This document shows, piece after piece, positions 6,827 to 13,574 of a stretch of 16,902 nucleotides of DNA (position 1 is its first letter; each line of letters opens with the position of its first letter). The DNA lies in contig JAHRAJ010000002.1 in the NCBI GenBank assembly GCA_020027365.1, forward strand, positions 1-16,902. The letters are read 5' to 3'. A model generated the notes under the pieces. That model did no database searches, was not told the origin of the DNA, and worked only from the letters and a program-made list of their open reading frames with translations. This DNA is from Cenarchaeum sp. GTDB taxonomy: Archaea > Thermoproteota > Nitrososphaeria > Nitrososphaerales > Nitrosopumilaceae. The translations under genes and the position numbers were made by a program.

Positions 6827-7176
6827 TACATGTGCGCGCCTGCGTGTGTGCATCCTGGTTTTGGATGGTGGGCGGGTGGGTGGCGGTGTGGTCGGGGTGT
6901 TGTTGGGGGGGGGGAGGTCTGGGTGATGGTGCGGGCGGCTACAACCGGCAAGGGATTCCAAACGGCGGCAGTGGTGGTGGCGGATTGGGTTGGAGTGTGG
7001 GTGGGATGTCGGCTCTGGTGTGGTGCGGCTGTGTGGCGATCGGCGCGTATTTTGCTGATTTGTAGGGATTGGTGCGCGTCATGACGGCATATGTGTTGGA
7101 CCGCCGTATGGATGTCTTTACAGCATGGAATATGACATGCAGATCCGACTTGCTTTGGTGGTTCGGGCAACCGCCC
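6827..7176. other. G/T-rich intergenic region with G-quadruplex potential
   Basis: About 350 bases without a gene between the 202-residue CDS and the end of abiEii. The plus strand is strongly G/T-biased, with a cluster of GGG tracts at about 6870-6900 (GGGCGGGTGGG followed by more G-runs) and a 10-base G homopolymer at 6905-6914. Plus-strand frames through it have Trp/Gly/Val/Cys-rich translations typical of such bias. It marks the edge between the high-GC backbone and the AT-richer accessory genes. Confidence 0.55.
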
Positions 7177-7980
7177 TCAGGGAAGAAATTCACTTAGATC
7201 GTTCTTTAATTCTGCAAGAATGCCATCGAGATTGATTTTTTCACGCCCTGCACATGTTATAAATCCGACATACGGCTTCAATGTGTCTTTTATACCGTCC
7301 GGGAAAAACTGATGGATTCCCGAATAGGTGATTTCCTTTGATCTGCACTTTTTTAAAAAGAGGGGGATGTTGGGTCTTCCCACCACGCCGTTTCTCAACA
7401 ACTTCCAGGCATCGTAATAGTCGCGAATTCTTTTCCTTTGGATCATGGCCCTTAGCTTTTCTGCAAGAATGTTTTCCAGAGTGTACGTCGTAACACGGAA
7501 GTCTGGATATTCATACTCTGCTGGAATCTGTGGCATTTTGATTGCTGTTGTGGGGCCTATCTCTGCTTCGGTTGTTATGTGGATTTTGACTCTTCCATTT
7601 CCGACGGGGCCAGTATATTTCACAGTACATGTAAAAAATCCACCGCTATGATGTGGTTCGTCCTCGATTCTGCAATTGATTCCGGCATAGCTGTGCAGAG
7701 AATCGGGAATGTGCTTCTGAAACTCTGCCGTAAATCTACCCCGGTCTGTTATGGGGGCTGCAAATGTAAAGTCCAAATCCTCAGAAATCCTCCACTTTTG
7801 CGGGAAATACATCTTTGACAGGGACGTCCCCCCCTTGAAAATCAGACTTTTTCCAATGGGACTTTTTGCTATTCCGTGCAACAACCAGCCAAGAACATAG
7901 TCTTTTTCAACCGCGTCTGTCGCAATTCCTGAATCCCGTATGATTTTCCGTATGATCTGCTCCTTGATCAACTCATCCAC
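7177..7980 (-). CDS. abiEii: AbiEii-type nucleotidyltransferase toxin
   Basis: A 267-residue protein of the AbiEii/AbiGii nucleotidyltransferase family (type IV toxin, relatives include MenT). The nucleotidyltransferase core is intact: GGTSLSK at 50-56, the metal-binding SEDLDF at 66-71 with Asp68 and Asp70, and the downstream AEKLRAMIQRKRIRDYYDAWKLL block (173-195) with the conserved Lys and the RDxYD motif. Family toxins transfer nucleotides to RNA (tRNA for MenT3) and stop growth, and are neutralised by AbiEi. It overlaps the end of abiEi by 13 nt if GTG 7980 is the start (MDELIKEQ...). The frame is open to GTG 8019, which would add 13 residues and a 52-nt overlap. Base composition is clearly AT-richer than the dikinase region. 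All catalytic motifs are present, so it is probably functional. Confidence 0.88.
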   Translation of the reverse strand: MDELIKEQIIRKIIRDSGIATDAVEKDYVLGWLLHGIAKSPIGKSLIFKGGTSLSKMYFPQKWRISEDLDFTFAAPITDRGRFTAEFQKHIPDSLHSYAGINCRIEDEPHHSGGFFTCTVKYTGPVGNGRVKIHITTEAEIGPTTAIKMPQIPAEYEYPDFRVTTYTLENILAEKLRAMIQRKRIRDYYDAWKLLRNGVVGRPNIPLFLKKCRSKEITYSGIHQFFPDGIKDTLKPYVGFITCAGREKINLDGILAELKNDLSEFLP

Positions 7981-8783
7981 CGATCTATTATGATGTCTGT
8001 GTTTACGCGCAGCTTCCACCTCTCGACAATCTTCCCCCTTGTATTGGATTTTGGCTCCAGCTTGGCATACTCGCTTGACAGGTAGGCATTGGCTATGACT
8101 TTTAGGCAGTCCTCTAGCCCTAAAACCTCCGACAGGTATCCGAGCCGCTTGATGACGGCGGTGTTTTTCATCCGTATTGCCATGCCTGCCATCTTGCCAA
8201 GATTTATCATGTTGCGTGAAAAATACAGCGCCTTGCCGACCTCGTCTATCCCACCGGCGTGTTCCGGACGATCCAAGCAGTCCACGATCGTCTTTTCTGG
8301 TGACGACATGTTGATCATCTGACCGTCAATCTCGACTGTATCCACGCCAAACCACTTGTAGTCTGCAATCTTGATAAACCTGAGCTCTACGCCTAGTACA
8401 CGGCGTCCATTTTTTGGCCGAGCCGTTGCAACATACGTCCTTGGTGGTATCTGCTCTGTAAACCCATAATAGTTTAGCGCGCTTGCATATCCTATGTAAT
8501 GCGGATCTGCAAAAAGGGATCCAATGACAAAGTTGTGCAGCGTGTGACTATCCGCCCCGCCCCTTCCGGCGGCAAGCGGCACGATCACATACACGCCCCT
8601 TTTGATCTTCAACAGCCATTTTTTTCGTATCAGCTGGTCTAGGACATTTCGGGGGCTGTCTGTCATCCCCCGAAGATCGTCTGGCGTGAAGATCGTCTTG
8701 TTGTGATAGCTCAACTCGGTCAGGATGCCTGCCTCGTTTTTGGACAGGGATCTGCTGGGGTTTGTTTTTGTTTTATGATTCAT
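7968..8783 (-). CDS. abiEi: AbiEi-type antitoxin and transcriptional repressor
   Basis: A 271-residue AbiEi-family protein. The N-terminal winged helix (LSKNEAGILTELSYHNKTIFTPDDLRGM...NVLDQLIRKKWLLKIKRGVYVIVPL) is the DNA-binding domain, and the rest is the C-terminal antitoxin domain (PHYIGYASALNYYGFTEQIPPRTYVATARPKNGRRVLGVELRFIKI..., then MSSPEKTIVDCLDRPEHAGGIDEVGKAL). In characterised AbiE systems this protein both neutralises the toxin and binds inverted repeats in its own promoter. A 10-bp inverted repeat brackets the TATA box here. The ATG at 8783 lies about 14 nt after the expected transcript start, making this one of the few genes in the window with a short leader. TTG 8813 would extend it but precedes the expected transcript start. 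Confidence 0.87.
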   Translation of the reverse strand: MNHKTKTNPSRSLSKNEAGILTELSYHNKTIFTPDDLRGMTDSPRNVLDQLIRKKWLLKIKRGVYVIVPLAAGRGGADSHTLHNFVIGSLFADPHYIGYASALNYYGFTEQIPPRTYVATARPKNGRRVLGVELRFIKIADYKWFGVDTVEIDGQMINMSSPEKTIVDCLDRPEHAGGIDEVGKALYFSRNMINLGKMAGMAIRMKNTAVIKRLGYLSEVLGLEDCLKVIANAYLSSEYAKLEPKSNTRGKIVERWKLRVNTDIIIDRWMS

Positions 8784-8810
8784 GGGACGGTTACCGATAA
8801 CAAACACCAG

Positions 8811-8843
8811 CAAGCTCCTATTTAAGTGATTGCTAGGAGTTTG
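8811..8843. promoter_or_regulatory. Inverted-repeat operator candidate bracketing the abiE TATA box
   Basis: CAAGCTCCTA (8811-8820) and TAGGAGTTTG (8834-8843) are inverted copies with one mismatch, separated by 13 nt. The minus-strand TATA element TTAAAT (8825-8820) lies between them, so binding of a dimer would block TBP. AbiEi is the likely ligand by analogy with the family. Confidence 0.6.
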
Positions 8844-8942
8844 GATGCCCGATTCTGAACCTGTCGCTAGGGATGATCAACTCTTGAAATGACGAATTTG
8901 ACAAAAATGGCGTTATACTGGATGCCGAATGGTTTGCATCGG

Positions 8943-8962
8943 TACAATAATATATGATTGTA
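8943..8962. promoter_or_regulatory. TATA box inside a palindromic operator candidate of the 8976-9455 unit
   Basis: TACAAT (8943-8948) and ATTGTA (8957-8962) are perfect inverted copies around AATATATG, which serves as the TATA box 20-27 nt before the ATG at 8976. The arrangement suits autorepression by one of the two encoded proteins. Confidence 0.55.
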
Positions 8963-8975
8963 AGAACTAAACCAC

Positions 8976-9152
8976 ATGTCAAAGACGGCAGAAATCATCA
9001 GATCTAGAGGGAGAAATCCGGCATATGGTGCATGGACCGAGGAGGAGACAAACTGGTCTAGTGCCGATACGGAGTTGGTTGAGAACGCCCTCAAGAGTCC
9101 AATCGTCCCGACATCGTACGAAGAAATTTTGGGCTTGGACTCCAAAGCATAG
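8976..9152 (+). CDS. Small protein, possible antitoxin of a two-gene unit
   Basis: A 58-residue protein (starts MSKTAEIIRSRGRNP, ends YEEILGLDSKA) with a TATA box directly upstream, hence a leaderless start at 8976. It is basic at the N-terminus (RSRGR, residues 9-13) and acidic after residue 20 (TEEE, then SSADTELVENALKSP). That is the usual plan of short antitoxins: a DNA-contacting front and a flexible acidic tail that wraps a basic toxin. I do not recognise a family. The 93-residue gene begins 21 nt after its stop in the same direction, and the promoter has a perfect 6-bp palindrome. Coding is inferred from promoter, order and protein-like text. The antitoxin role is inference. Confidence 0.55.
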   Translation: MSKTAEIIRSRGRNPAYGAWTEEETNWSSADTELVENALKSPIVPTSYEEILGLDSKA

Positions 9153-9173
9153 CTGTGCTATCGGGTCTGATGC

Positions 9174-9455
9174 ATGATGGAAATAGCATTCAAGACGAGA
9201 GGGTTTTACGAAAAACTTCAAATGCAGAATTATTCTAGACGTGAAATCGTCGAGTCGTTGGTAAATGAAGTGAAATCAAAACAGCTCCGAGAGTTGACAA
9301 ACATAATGACGTGTCCAATCAAGGAAGACGACGTTTATGTCATATTCAACAGGGTCTGCAAGTTGTATTTCAGCGTGGATGGCCGGACGGAGAAAAAAGT
9401 GACCCTGATCGATTTCAAATTCGAGCGGCAAATGCACTATGACGGTGCCGTGTAA
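9174..9455 (+). CDS. Small protein, possible RelE/ParE-like toxin
   Basis: A 93-residue protein beginning at ATG 9174 (or 9177, giving MEIAFKTRGFYEKLQ). It reads as strand-helix-helix followed by beta-strands: EIAFKTRGFYEKL, then SRREIVESLVNEVKSKQLRELTNI, then DDVYVIFNRVCKLYFSVDGRTEKKVTLIDFKFE. This size and order, with basic residues and a hydrophobic strand pair ending in LIDF, recall the RelE/ParE toxin fold, but the catalytic residues of RelE are not assignable by eye. It lies 21 nt behind the 58-residue gene, divergent from the abiE pair, and within the same AT-richer block. It could equally be an unrelated small accessory protein. Confidence 0.5.
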   Translation: MMEIAFKTRGFYEKLQMQNYSRREIVESLVNEVKSKQLRELTNIMTCPIKEDDVYVIFNRVCKLYFSVDGRTEKKVTLIDFKFERQMHYDGAV

Positions 9456-9817
9456 GGGCCTGACAACTTGCAGGAATCCGCCAACTGGCAGAGGGCCGTG
9501 TTGTGGATGACGTTGCATACAATTCGGCGGCCAAATTGACGAAAAGGGAATCAGGCCCCGGCCAATTGTGATGTGAACCAAACGGCGGCCAAAGGTGTTG
9601 ATTCGAGGCATCATCACGGCATCTGCACCTCCTGAAATCTGCATTGCCGTCCATCTTCCCTGGTCGCAAGTTGACCGGCGCCGCCGGGTCGGCGGCCCCC
9701 GCCGATCCGCCAATCGGCCGGATGCAAAAACGTCGAAATTCGTCATTTTCGGGGGGTGATCGTGCCTGACGCCGCCGGGTGCCGAATTGGAAACGGTGCC
9801 GGGTATCAAGGCGTATT
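9456..9817. other. Intergenic region before the dikinase
   Basis: About 360 bases. The first part is the trailing edge of the AT-richer block, and composition returns to high GC from about 9660. It contains a strong hairpin (9686-9708). A frame from 9756 and a minus-strand frame (9276-9809) cross it but their translations are not protein-like. A minus-strand C/D-box-like pair was examined and rejected. Confidence 0.5.
9686..9708. repeat. 10-bp stem, 3-nt loop hairpin
   Basis: GGGTCGGCGG (9686-9695), loop CCC, then CCGCCGATCC (9699-9708), with a single G-T pair. It lies about 110 nt upstream of the dikinase TATA box. It may be a terminator or RNA element for the preceding unit, though no T-run follows. 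Confidence 0.5.
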
Positions 9818-9826
9818 CATTTATAC
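9818..9826 (+). promoter_or_regulatory. TATA box of ppdK
   Basis: CATTTATAC with TTATAC starting at 9821, 28 nt before the ATG at 9849. This favours 9849 over the ATG at 9843. Confidence 0.6.
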
Positions 9827-9848
9827 CCCTGTCGGCGACGGCATGGAA

Positions 9849-12800
9849 ATGGGAAAAAAGCAGATCTATTTCTACGACGAGGGCGACGGTTCGGACAAGC
9901 GGTTGCTGGGGGGCAAGGGCGCGGGCCTCTGCGAGATGACGAGGATTGGGCTTGCGGTGCCGCCGGGGTTTGTGATAACGACGGACGTCTGCCGCGGGTA
10001 TTACACAAACGGCAAAAAGCTGCCGCGGTCGCTGATTCCGGAGATTAGGAAGAACATCGCCAAGATCGAGGCCCGGACCGGAAAGGGGTGGGACTCGGCC
10101 GACGACCCGTTGCTGGTATCGGTCAGGTCGGGCGCCGCAATATCGATGCCGGGCATGATGGATACGATACTGAACCTGGGCCTCAACGACCGCACCGTCG
10201 AGGGGCTGGCGGCCAGCAGCGGCAGTGACAGGTTTGCGTGGGATTCGTACCGGCGCTTTGTCCAGCTGTTTGGCAAGGTGGTGTTTGGGGCAGATGACGC
10301 AGAGTTTGACGCCGTCCTGGACGGAGCAAAAAGGGCGCAGGGGGTGGACGAGGACGGCGCACTGGACGCGGGGACGTTGCGCGGCGTGGTCTCAAAGTAC
10401 AAGGACATCTGCAAAAAGCGAGCGGGACGCGAGTTTCCGTCCGATCCGTACGAGCAGTTGGAGCTGGCCATAAGGGCGGTATTTGGAAGCTGGATGGGCG
10501 AGCGCGCCGTTGTATACCGCGAAAAGAACGGGATTACGCGGGATGTCGCCAACGGGACCGGGGTCAATGTGGTGGCCATGGCGTTTGGGAACATGGGCCA
10601 GGACAGCGCGACGGGGGTCGTGTTTACAAGAAACCCGGGTGATGGCACCAACCGGATATTTGGCGAGTATCTTGTAAACGCGCAGGGGGAGGACGTGGTG
10701 GCGGGTGTCAGGACCCCCAAGCCGGTGGACCAGATGAGGAGGGAGATGCCAGAGTCGTACAAGGAGCTTGTGGCCACGTGCAAGAGGCTGGAGCGGCACT
10801 ACAAAGAGCCGCAGGACATCGAGTTTACGATAGAACGCGGCAGGTTTTACCTGTTGCAGACGAGGAATGCCAAGATGAACGCGGCGGGGATGGTAAAGAC
10901 GTCCGTGGATATGGTGGAGGAGGGGCTCATAGACAAAAACCGCGCATTGCTGCGTCTGCAGGCCGACCAGCTGGAGCAGCTGCTGCATGAGACCATCGAC
11001 CCGTCTGCCATCGGGGGGTTTGAACGGGCGGCGACCGGGATTGCGGCATCGCCGGGCGCGGCGACCGGGATTGCGGTGTTTGATGTGAAACGAGCTACTG
11101 CGATGGGCGAGAACGGCGCCAGCGTGATCTTGATCAGGGAGGAGACCCGACCCGAGGACGTCCCGGCATTCTTTGCATCCGCGGGCATACTTACCAGCAG
11201 GGGGGGCAAGACATCGCACGCGGCGGTGGTGGCACGGGGGATGGGCAAGCCGTGCATAGTGGGGTGCTCTGATCTCAGGATAGACTATGAACAAAAAAGG
11301 TGTACGACGACGACGGCGGGGGGCGGCGGCGCTACCATCCTGGAGGGCGATCCCATAACCATTGACGGCAGTACCGGTGCCGTGTACAAGGGGCATGTAC
11401 CGACCATAAAGCCCAGGATTACCCGCGACTTTGAGCGCGTTTTGGAGTGGTCGCAAAAGGCCAAGAAGATCGGGGTCAGGGCCAACGCCGACACGCCGGA
11501 GATGGCCGCCATGGCGCGCGAGTATGGGGCTCGGGGGATAGGGCTGTGCAGGACCGAGCGCATGTTCAACGCCGGGGACAGGATTGGCTTGTTTGTGGAC
11601 ATGATCATGGCCAAGACCACCCAGCAACGCAGGGGGATATTGGACAAGCTTGGCAAGCTGCAAAAGAGCGATTTTGTCCAGATACTGAGGGCGATGAAGG
11701 GCCACCCGGTCACGATCAGGTTGCTGGATCCGCCGCTGCACGAGTTTCTTCCAAACCCCGAGGAGCTTGCAGAAAAGATCCACCGGATGGAGGGCGGGCA
11801 GGGGGGCGGCGGCGCAGATCTCAAGGAGGCCCGGATCGTGCTTGCTAGGGCGAGGGAACTGGCCGAGATAAACCCGATGATGGGGCACAGGGGCGTCCGG
11901 GTTGGGATAACCTACCCTGAGATTTACGAGATGCAGATCAGGGCCGTATTTGAGGCCGCCGCCGAGTGTGCGCGCAAAAAGATTGACGCCCGGCCGCAGA
12001 TTATGATCCCGCAGGTCAGTAGTGTGGCCGAACTGGATTATGTAAAGTCTGCATACGACTCGATCCGGTCTGAGATGGAAAAGAAACACGGGCGGCGGCT
12101 CGGGGTCAACTTTGGGACCATGCTGGAGGTGGTCAGAGCATGCGTCACCGCCGATGAGCTTGCACAGACTGCGGAATTCTTTAGCTTTGGAACCAACGAT
12201 CTCACGCAGGCCACGTTCAGCTTTAGCAGAGAGGACGCCGAGGGCAAGTTTCTGCCTGAATACATGGATCGCGAGCTGTTGGAGAAAAACCCGTTTCAGT
12301 CTATTGACACGGGCGGCGTCGGTGGGCTTATGAGGATTGGCATTGCAAACGGGCGGCGTGTAAAGAGAAACTTGGAGGTTGGCATATGCGGGGAGCATGG
12401 CGGCGACCCGTCATCGATCCGGTTTTGCCACGGCGCGGGTCTGAGCTATGTGAGTGCATCGCCACACAGGATTCCTATCGCGATAGTTGCGGCCGCACAG
12501 GCCGCGATAGGTGGCGCAAAGGCGGGTGGACGGACCGCCGCCGCCCGCAAAAGAACCGCCAAGCGCACCGCCAAAGGCAGGGTGACTGCAACCTCCACCG
12601 CCCGCAAAAGAACCTCCAAGCGCACCGCCAAAGGCAGGACGTCAACCTCCACCGCCCGCAGGCGCACCGCCAAAGGCAGGGTGACGTCAACCGTCGCCCG
12701 TAAAAGAACAGCCCGCAAAAGAACCGTCAAGCGTACAGCAAAAAGCAGGGCGGCCACAACCTCCACCGCCCGCAAAAGAACCGTCAAGCGCACCGCCCGC

Positions 12801-12893
12801 AAAAGAACCGGTGCTGGGGGGACGCGTAAGACTGCACTAGGACCAAAAAAAGGTGTGAGGGGCAGGGTTGCCCGTGCAAGGGGCCGGAAATAG
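9849..12893 (+). CDS. ppdK: Pyruvate, phosphate dikinase with histone-H1-like C-terminal tail
   Basis: A 1014-residue cytosolic enzyme interconverting pyruvate + ATP + Pi and phosphoenolpyruvate + AMP + PPi, the step that feeds gluconeogenesis in autotrophic thaumarchaea. Residues 1-887 are a complete dikinase. The ATP-grasp part opens YFYDEGDGSDKRLLGGKGAGLCEM and includes SVRSGAAISMPGMMDTILNLG. The swivelling domain has GGKTSHAAVVARGMGKPCIVG with the phosphoryl-carrier His457. The PEP/pyruvate barrel has FGTNDLTQATFSFSREDA and GICGEHGGDP with catalytic Cys847. The presence of this Cys block and the SMPGMMDT motif argues for dikinase rather than PEP synthase. Residues 888-1014 are an added tail with 49 Lys/Arg and no Asp/Glu, built of ARKRT, KRTAKGR and TSTAR units. 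The start at 9849 has its TATA box 28 nt upstream. Confidence 0.94.
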   Translation: MGKKQIYFYDEGDGSDKRLLGGKGAGLCEMTRIGLAVPPGFVITTDVCRGYYTNGKKLPRSLIPEIRKNIAKIEARTGKGWDSADDPLLVSVRSGAAISMPGMMDTILNLGLNDRTVEGLAASSGSDRFAWDSYRRFVQLFGKVVFGADDAEFDAVLDGAKRAQGVDEDGALDAGTLRGVVSKYKDICKKRAGREFPSDPYEQLELAIRAVFGSWMGERAVVYREKNGITRDVANGTGVNVVAMAFGNMGQDSATGVVFTRNPGDGTNRIFGEYLVNAQGEDVVAGVRTPKPVDQMRREMPESYKELVATCKRLERHYKEPQDIEFTIERGRFYLLQTRNAKMNAAGMVKTSVDMVEEGLIDKNRALLRLQADQLEQLLHETIDPSAIGGFERAATGIAASPGAATGIAVFDVKRATAMGENGASVILIREETRPEDVPAFFASAGILTSRGGKTSHAAVVARGMGKPCIVGCSDLRIDYEQKRCTTTTAGGGGATILEGDPITIDGSTGAVYKGHVPTIKPRITRDFERVLEWSQKAKKIGVRANADTPEMAAMAREYGARGIGLCRTERMFNAGDRIGLFVDMIMAKTTQQRRGILDKLGKLQKSDFVQILRAMKGHPVTIRLLDPPLHEFLPNPEELAEKIHRMEGGQGGGGADLKEARIVLARARELAEINPMMGHRGVRVGITYPEIYEMQIRAVFEAAAECARKKIDARPQIMIPQVSSVAELDYVKSAYDSIRSEMEKKHGRRLGVNFGTMLEVVRACVTADELAQTAEFFSFGTNDLTQATFSFSREDAEGKFLPEYMDRELLEKNPFQSIDTGGVGGLMRIGIANGRRVKRNLEVGICGEHGGDPSSIRFCHGAGLSYVSASPHRIPIAIVAAAQAAIGGAKAGGRTAAARKRTAKRTAKGRVTATSTARKRTSKRTAKGRTSTSTARRRTAKGRVTSTVARKRTARKRTVKRTAKSRAATTSTARKRTVKRTARKRTGAGGTRKTALGPKKGVRGRVARARGRK
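12534..12815 (+). repeat. Degenerate repeats coding for the basic tail of ppdK
   Basis: Related units such as ACCGCCCGCAAAAGAACC and AAGCGCACCGCCAAAGGCAG recur several times with variable spacing. They encode the ARKRT and KRTAKGR motifs. The purine/pyrimidine bias is unlike the rest of the gene. Such repeats can expand or shrink by slippage without breaking the frame. Confidence 0.8.
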
Positions 12894-12901
12894 TTTAATA
12901 A
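12893..12901 (+). promoter_or_regulatory. TATA box of the HTH-CBS gene
   Basis: GTTTAATAA starting at the last base of the ppdK stop codon. Its TTAATA (12895) is 28 nt before the ATG at 12923, so the regulator has its own leaderless promoter. Confidence 0.6.
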
Positions 12902-12922
12902 TTTGCGCCAAATCCTGTATTC

Positions 12923-13477
12923 ATGCTGCCTAGAATCGACTCTATAAGACAGATTAGGCTCAAGATCGGAATCACGCAAAAACGGCTTGCATCCATGGCG
13001 GGCGTGAGCACCTCTATGATCAACCAGATAGAGTCGGGGCGCAGCAAGCCCGGCTATGAAACCGCGAAAAAAATCTTTGACAGCCTGGCCACGCTGGAGG
13101 GAACGTCGTCCTCCCACACGGCGGGGGACTTTTGCAGCAGGGATGTCGTAAAGCTGGGTCCGCAGGACACGCTGCACGCTGCGATAAAAAAGATGCATAA
13201 GATGTCAATCAGCCAGATTCCGATATTTGACGGGGCCGAGCCGGTCGGACTGGTGTCCGAGGACGGGATTGTAAAGCACCTGTCCGACGGCGGGGCGGAT
13301 CCGAGGGCAACCGCAATCTCGGATACGATGGATGCGATACCGCCGATCGTCGACTTTAAGACGCCGGCAAACGTGCTGGTCCCGCTAATCCGCTACTCCA
13401 AGTGCATCCTGGTCTCAAAGCAGACTAGGATTATCGGAATCATCACCGCGTCGGACACGCTAAAGATGATGGAGTGA
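12923..13477 (+). CDS. XRE-type HTH regulator with paired CBS domains
   Basis: A 184-residue archaeal HTH-CBS protein. Residues 6-55 are an XRE-like helix-turn-helix (IRQIRLKIGITQKRLASMAGVSTSMINQIESGRSKPGYETAKKIF). After a Ser/Thr linker come two CBS motifs: about 72-125 (VVKLGPQDTLHAAIKKMHKMSISQIPIFDGAEPVGLVSEDGIVKHL) and about 132-184 (MDAIPPIVDFKTPANVLVPLIRYSKCILVSKQTRIIGIITASDTLKMM). CBS pairs bind adenine nucleotides, so the protein probably senses AMP/ATP or a related ligand and controls transcription. It sits 29 nt behind ppdK, whose product generates AMP, but it has its own TATA box. Control of ppdK is therefore possible but unproven. Confidence 0.9.
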   Translation: MLPRIDSIRQIRLKIGITQKRLASMAGVSTSMINQIESGRSKPGYETAKKIFDSLATLEGTSSSHTAGDFCSRDVVKLGPQDTLHAAIKKMHKMSISQIPIFDGAEPVGLVSEDGIVKHLSDGGADPRATAISDTMDAIPPIVDFKTPANVLVPLIRYSKCILVSKQTRIIGIITASDTLKMME

Positions 13478-13521
13478 GCATTGCGTATGCGTGTCGTGGT
13501 CGCGGCGACCGGTCTGGCGTC

Positions 13522-13574
13522 GTGGTGGTGGTGGTGGTGGTGGTGCGCGCGTGCGCGCGTGCGCGCGTGTGTGT
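13522..13574. repeat. (GTG)8 tract and alternating purine-pyrimidine (Z-DNA-prone) tract
   Basis: Positions 13522-13545 are eight perfect GTG triplets. Positions 13543-13574 strictly alternate purine and pyrimidine for 32 nt (GCGCGCGT repeated, ending in GTGTGT). The tract ends inside the stop codon of the lipoprotein gene and fills most of the short gap between two convergent genes. Confidence 0.92.

Noticed and set aside
8842..8926. TGGATGCC direct repeat (8842-8849 and 8919-8926) between the two divergent toxin-antitoxin-like promoters
   Set aside because: Only eight bases match and the flanks differ, which is too weak beside the clear inverted repeats to claim a shared operator.
5817..9455. 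Idea that tRNA-Tyr is the attachment site of the accessory block
   Set aside because: The tRNA is more than 1.2 kb from the block, I saw no repeated tRNA 3' end near 7170 or 9460-9700, and there is no integrase.
9551..9617. Possible C/D-box guide RNA on the minus strand (GTGATGA to CCTGA, 67 nt)
   Set aside because: No convincing D'/C' boxes and no terminal pairing. Two short motifs at this spacing are expected by chance.
10392..12398. 668-residue open frame antisense to ppdK
   Set aside because: It is a mirror of high-GC codon use in ppdK. The translation is His/Pro/Leu-rich without motifs, and the plus-strand gene has complete catalytic blocks.
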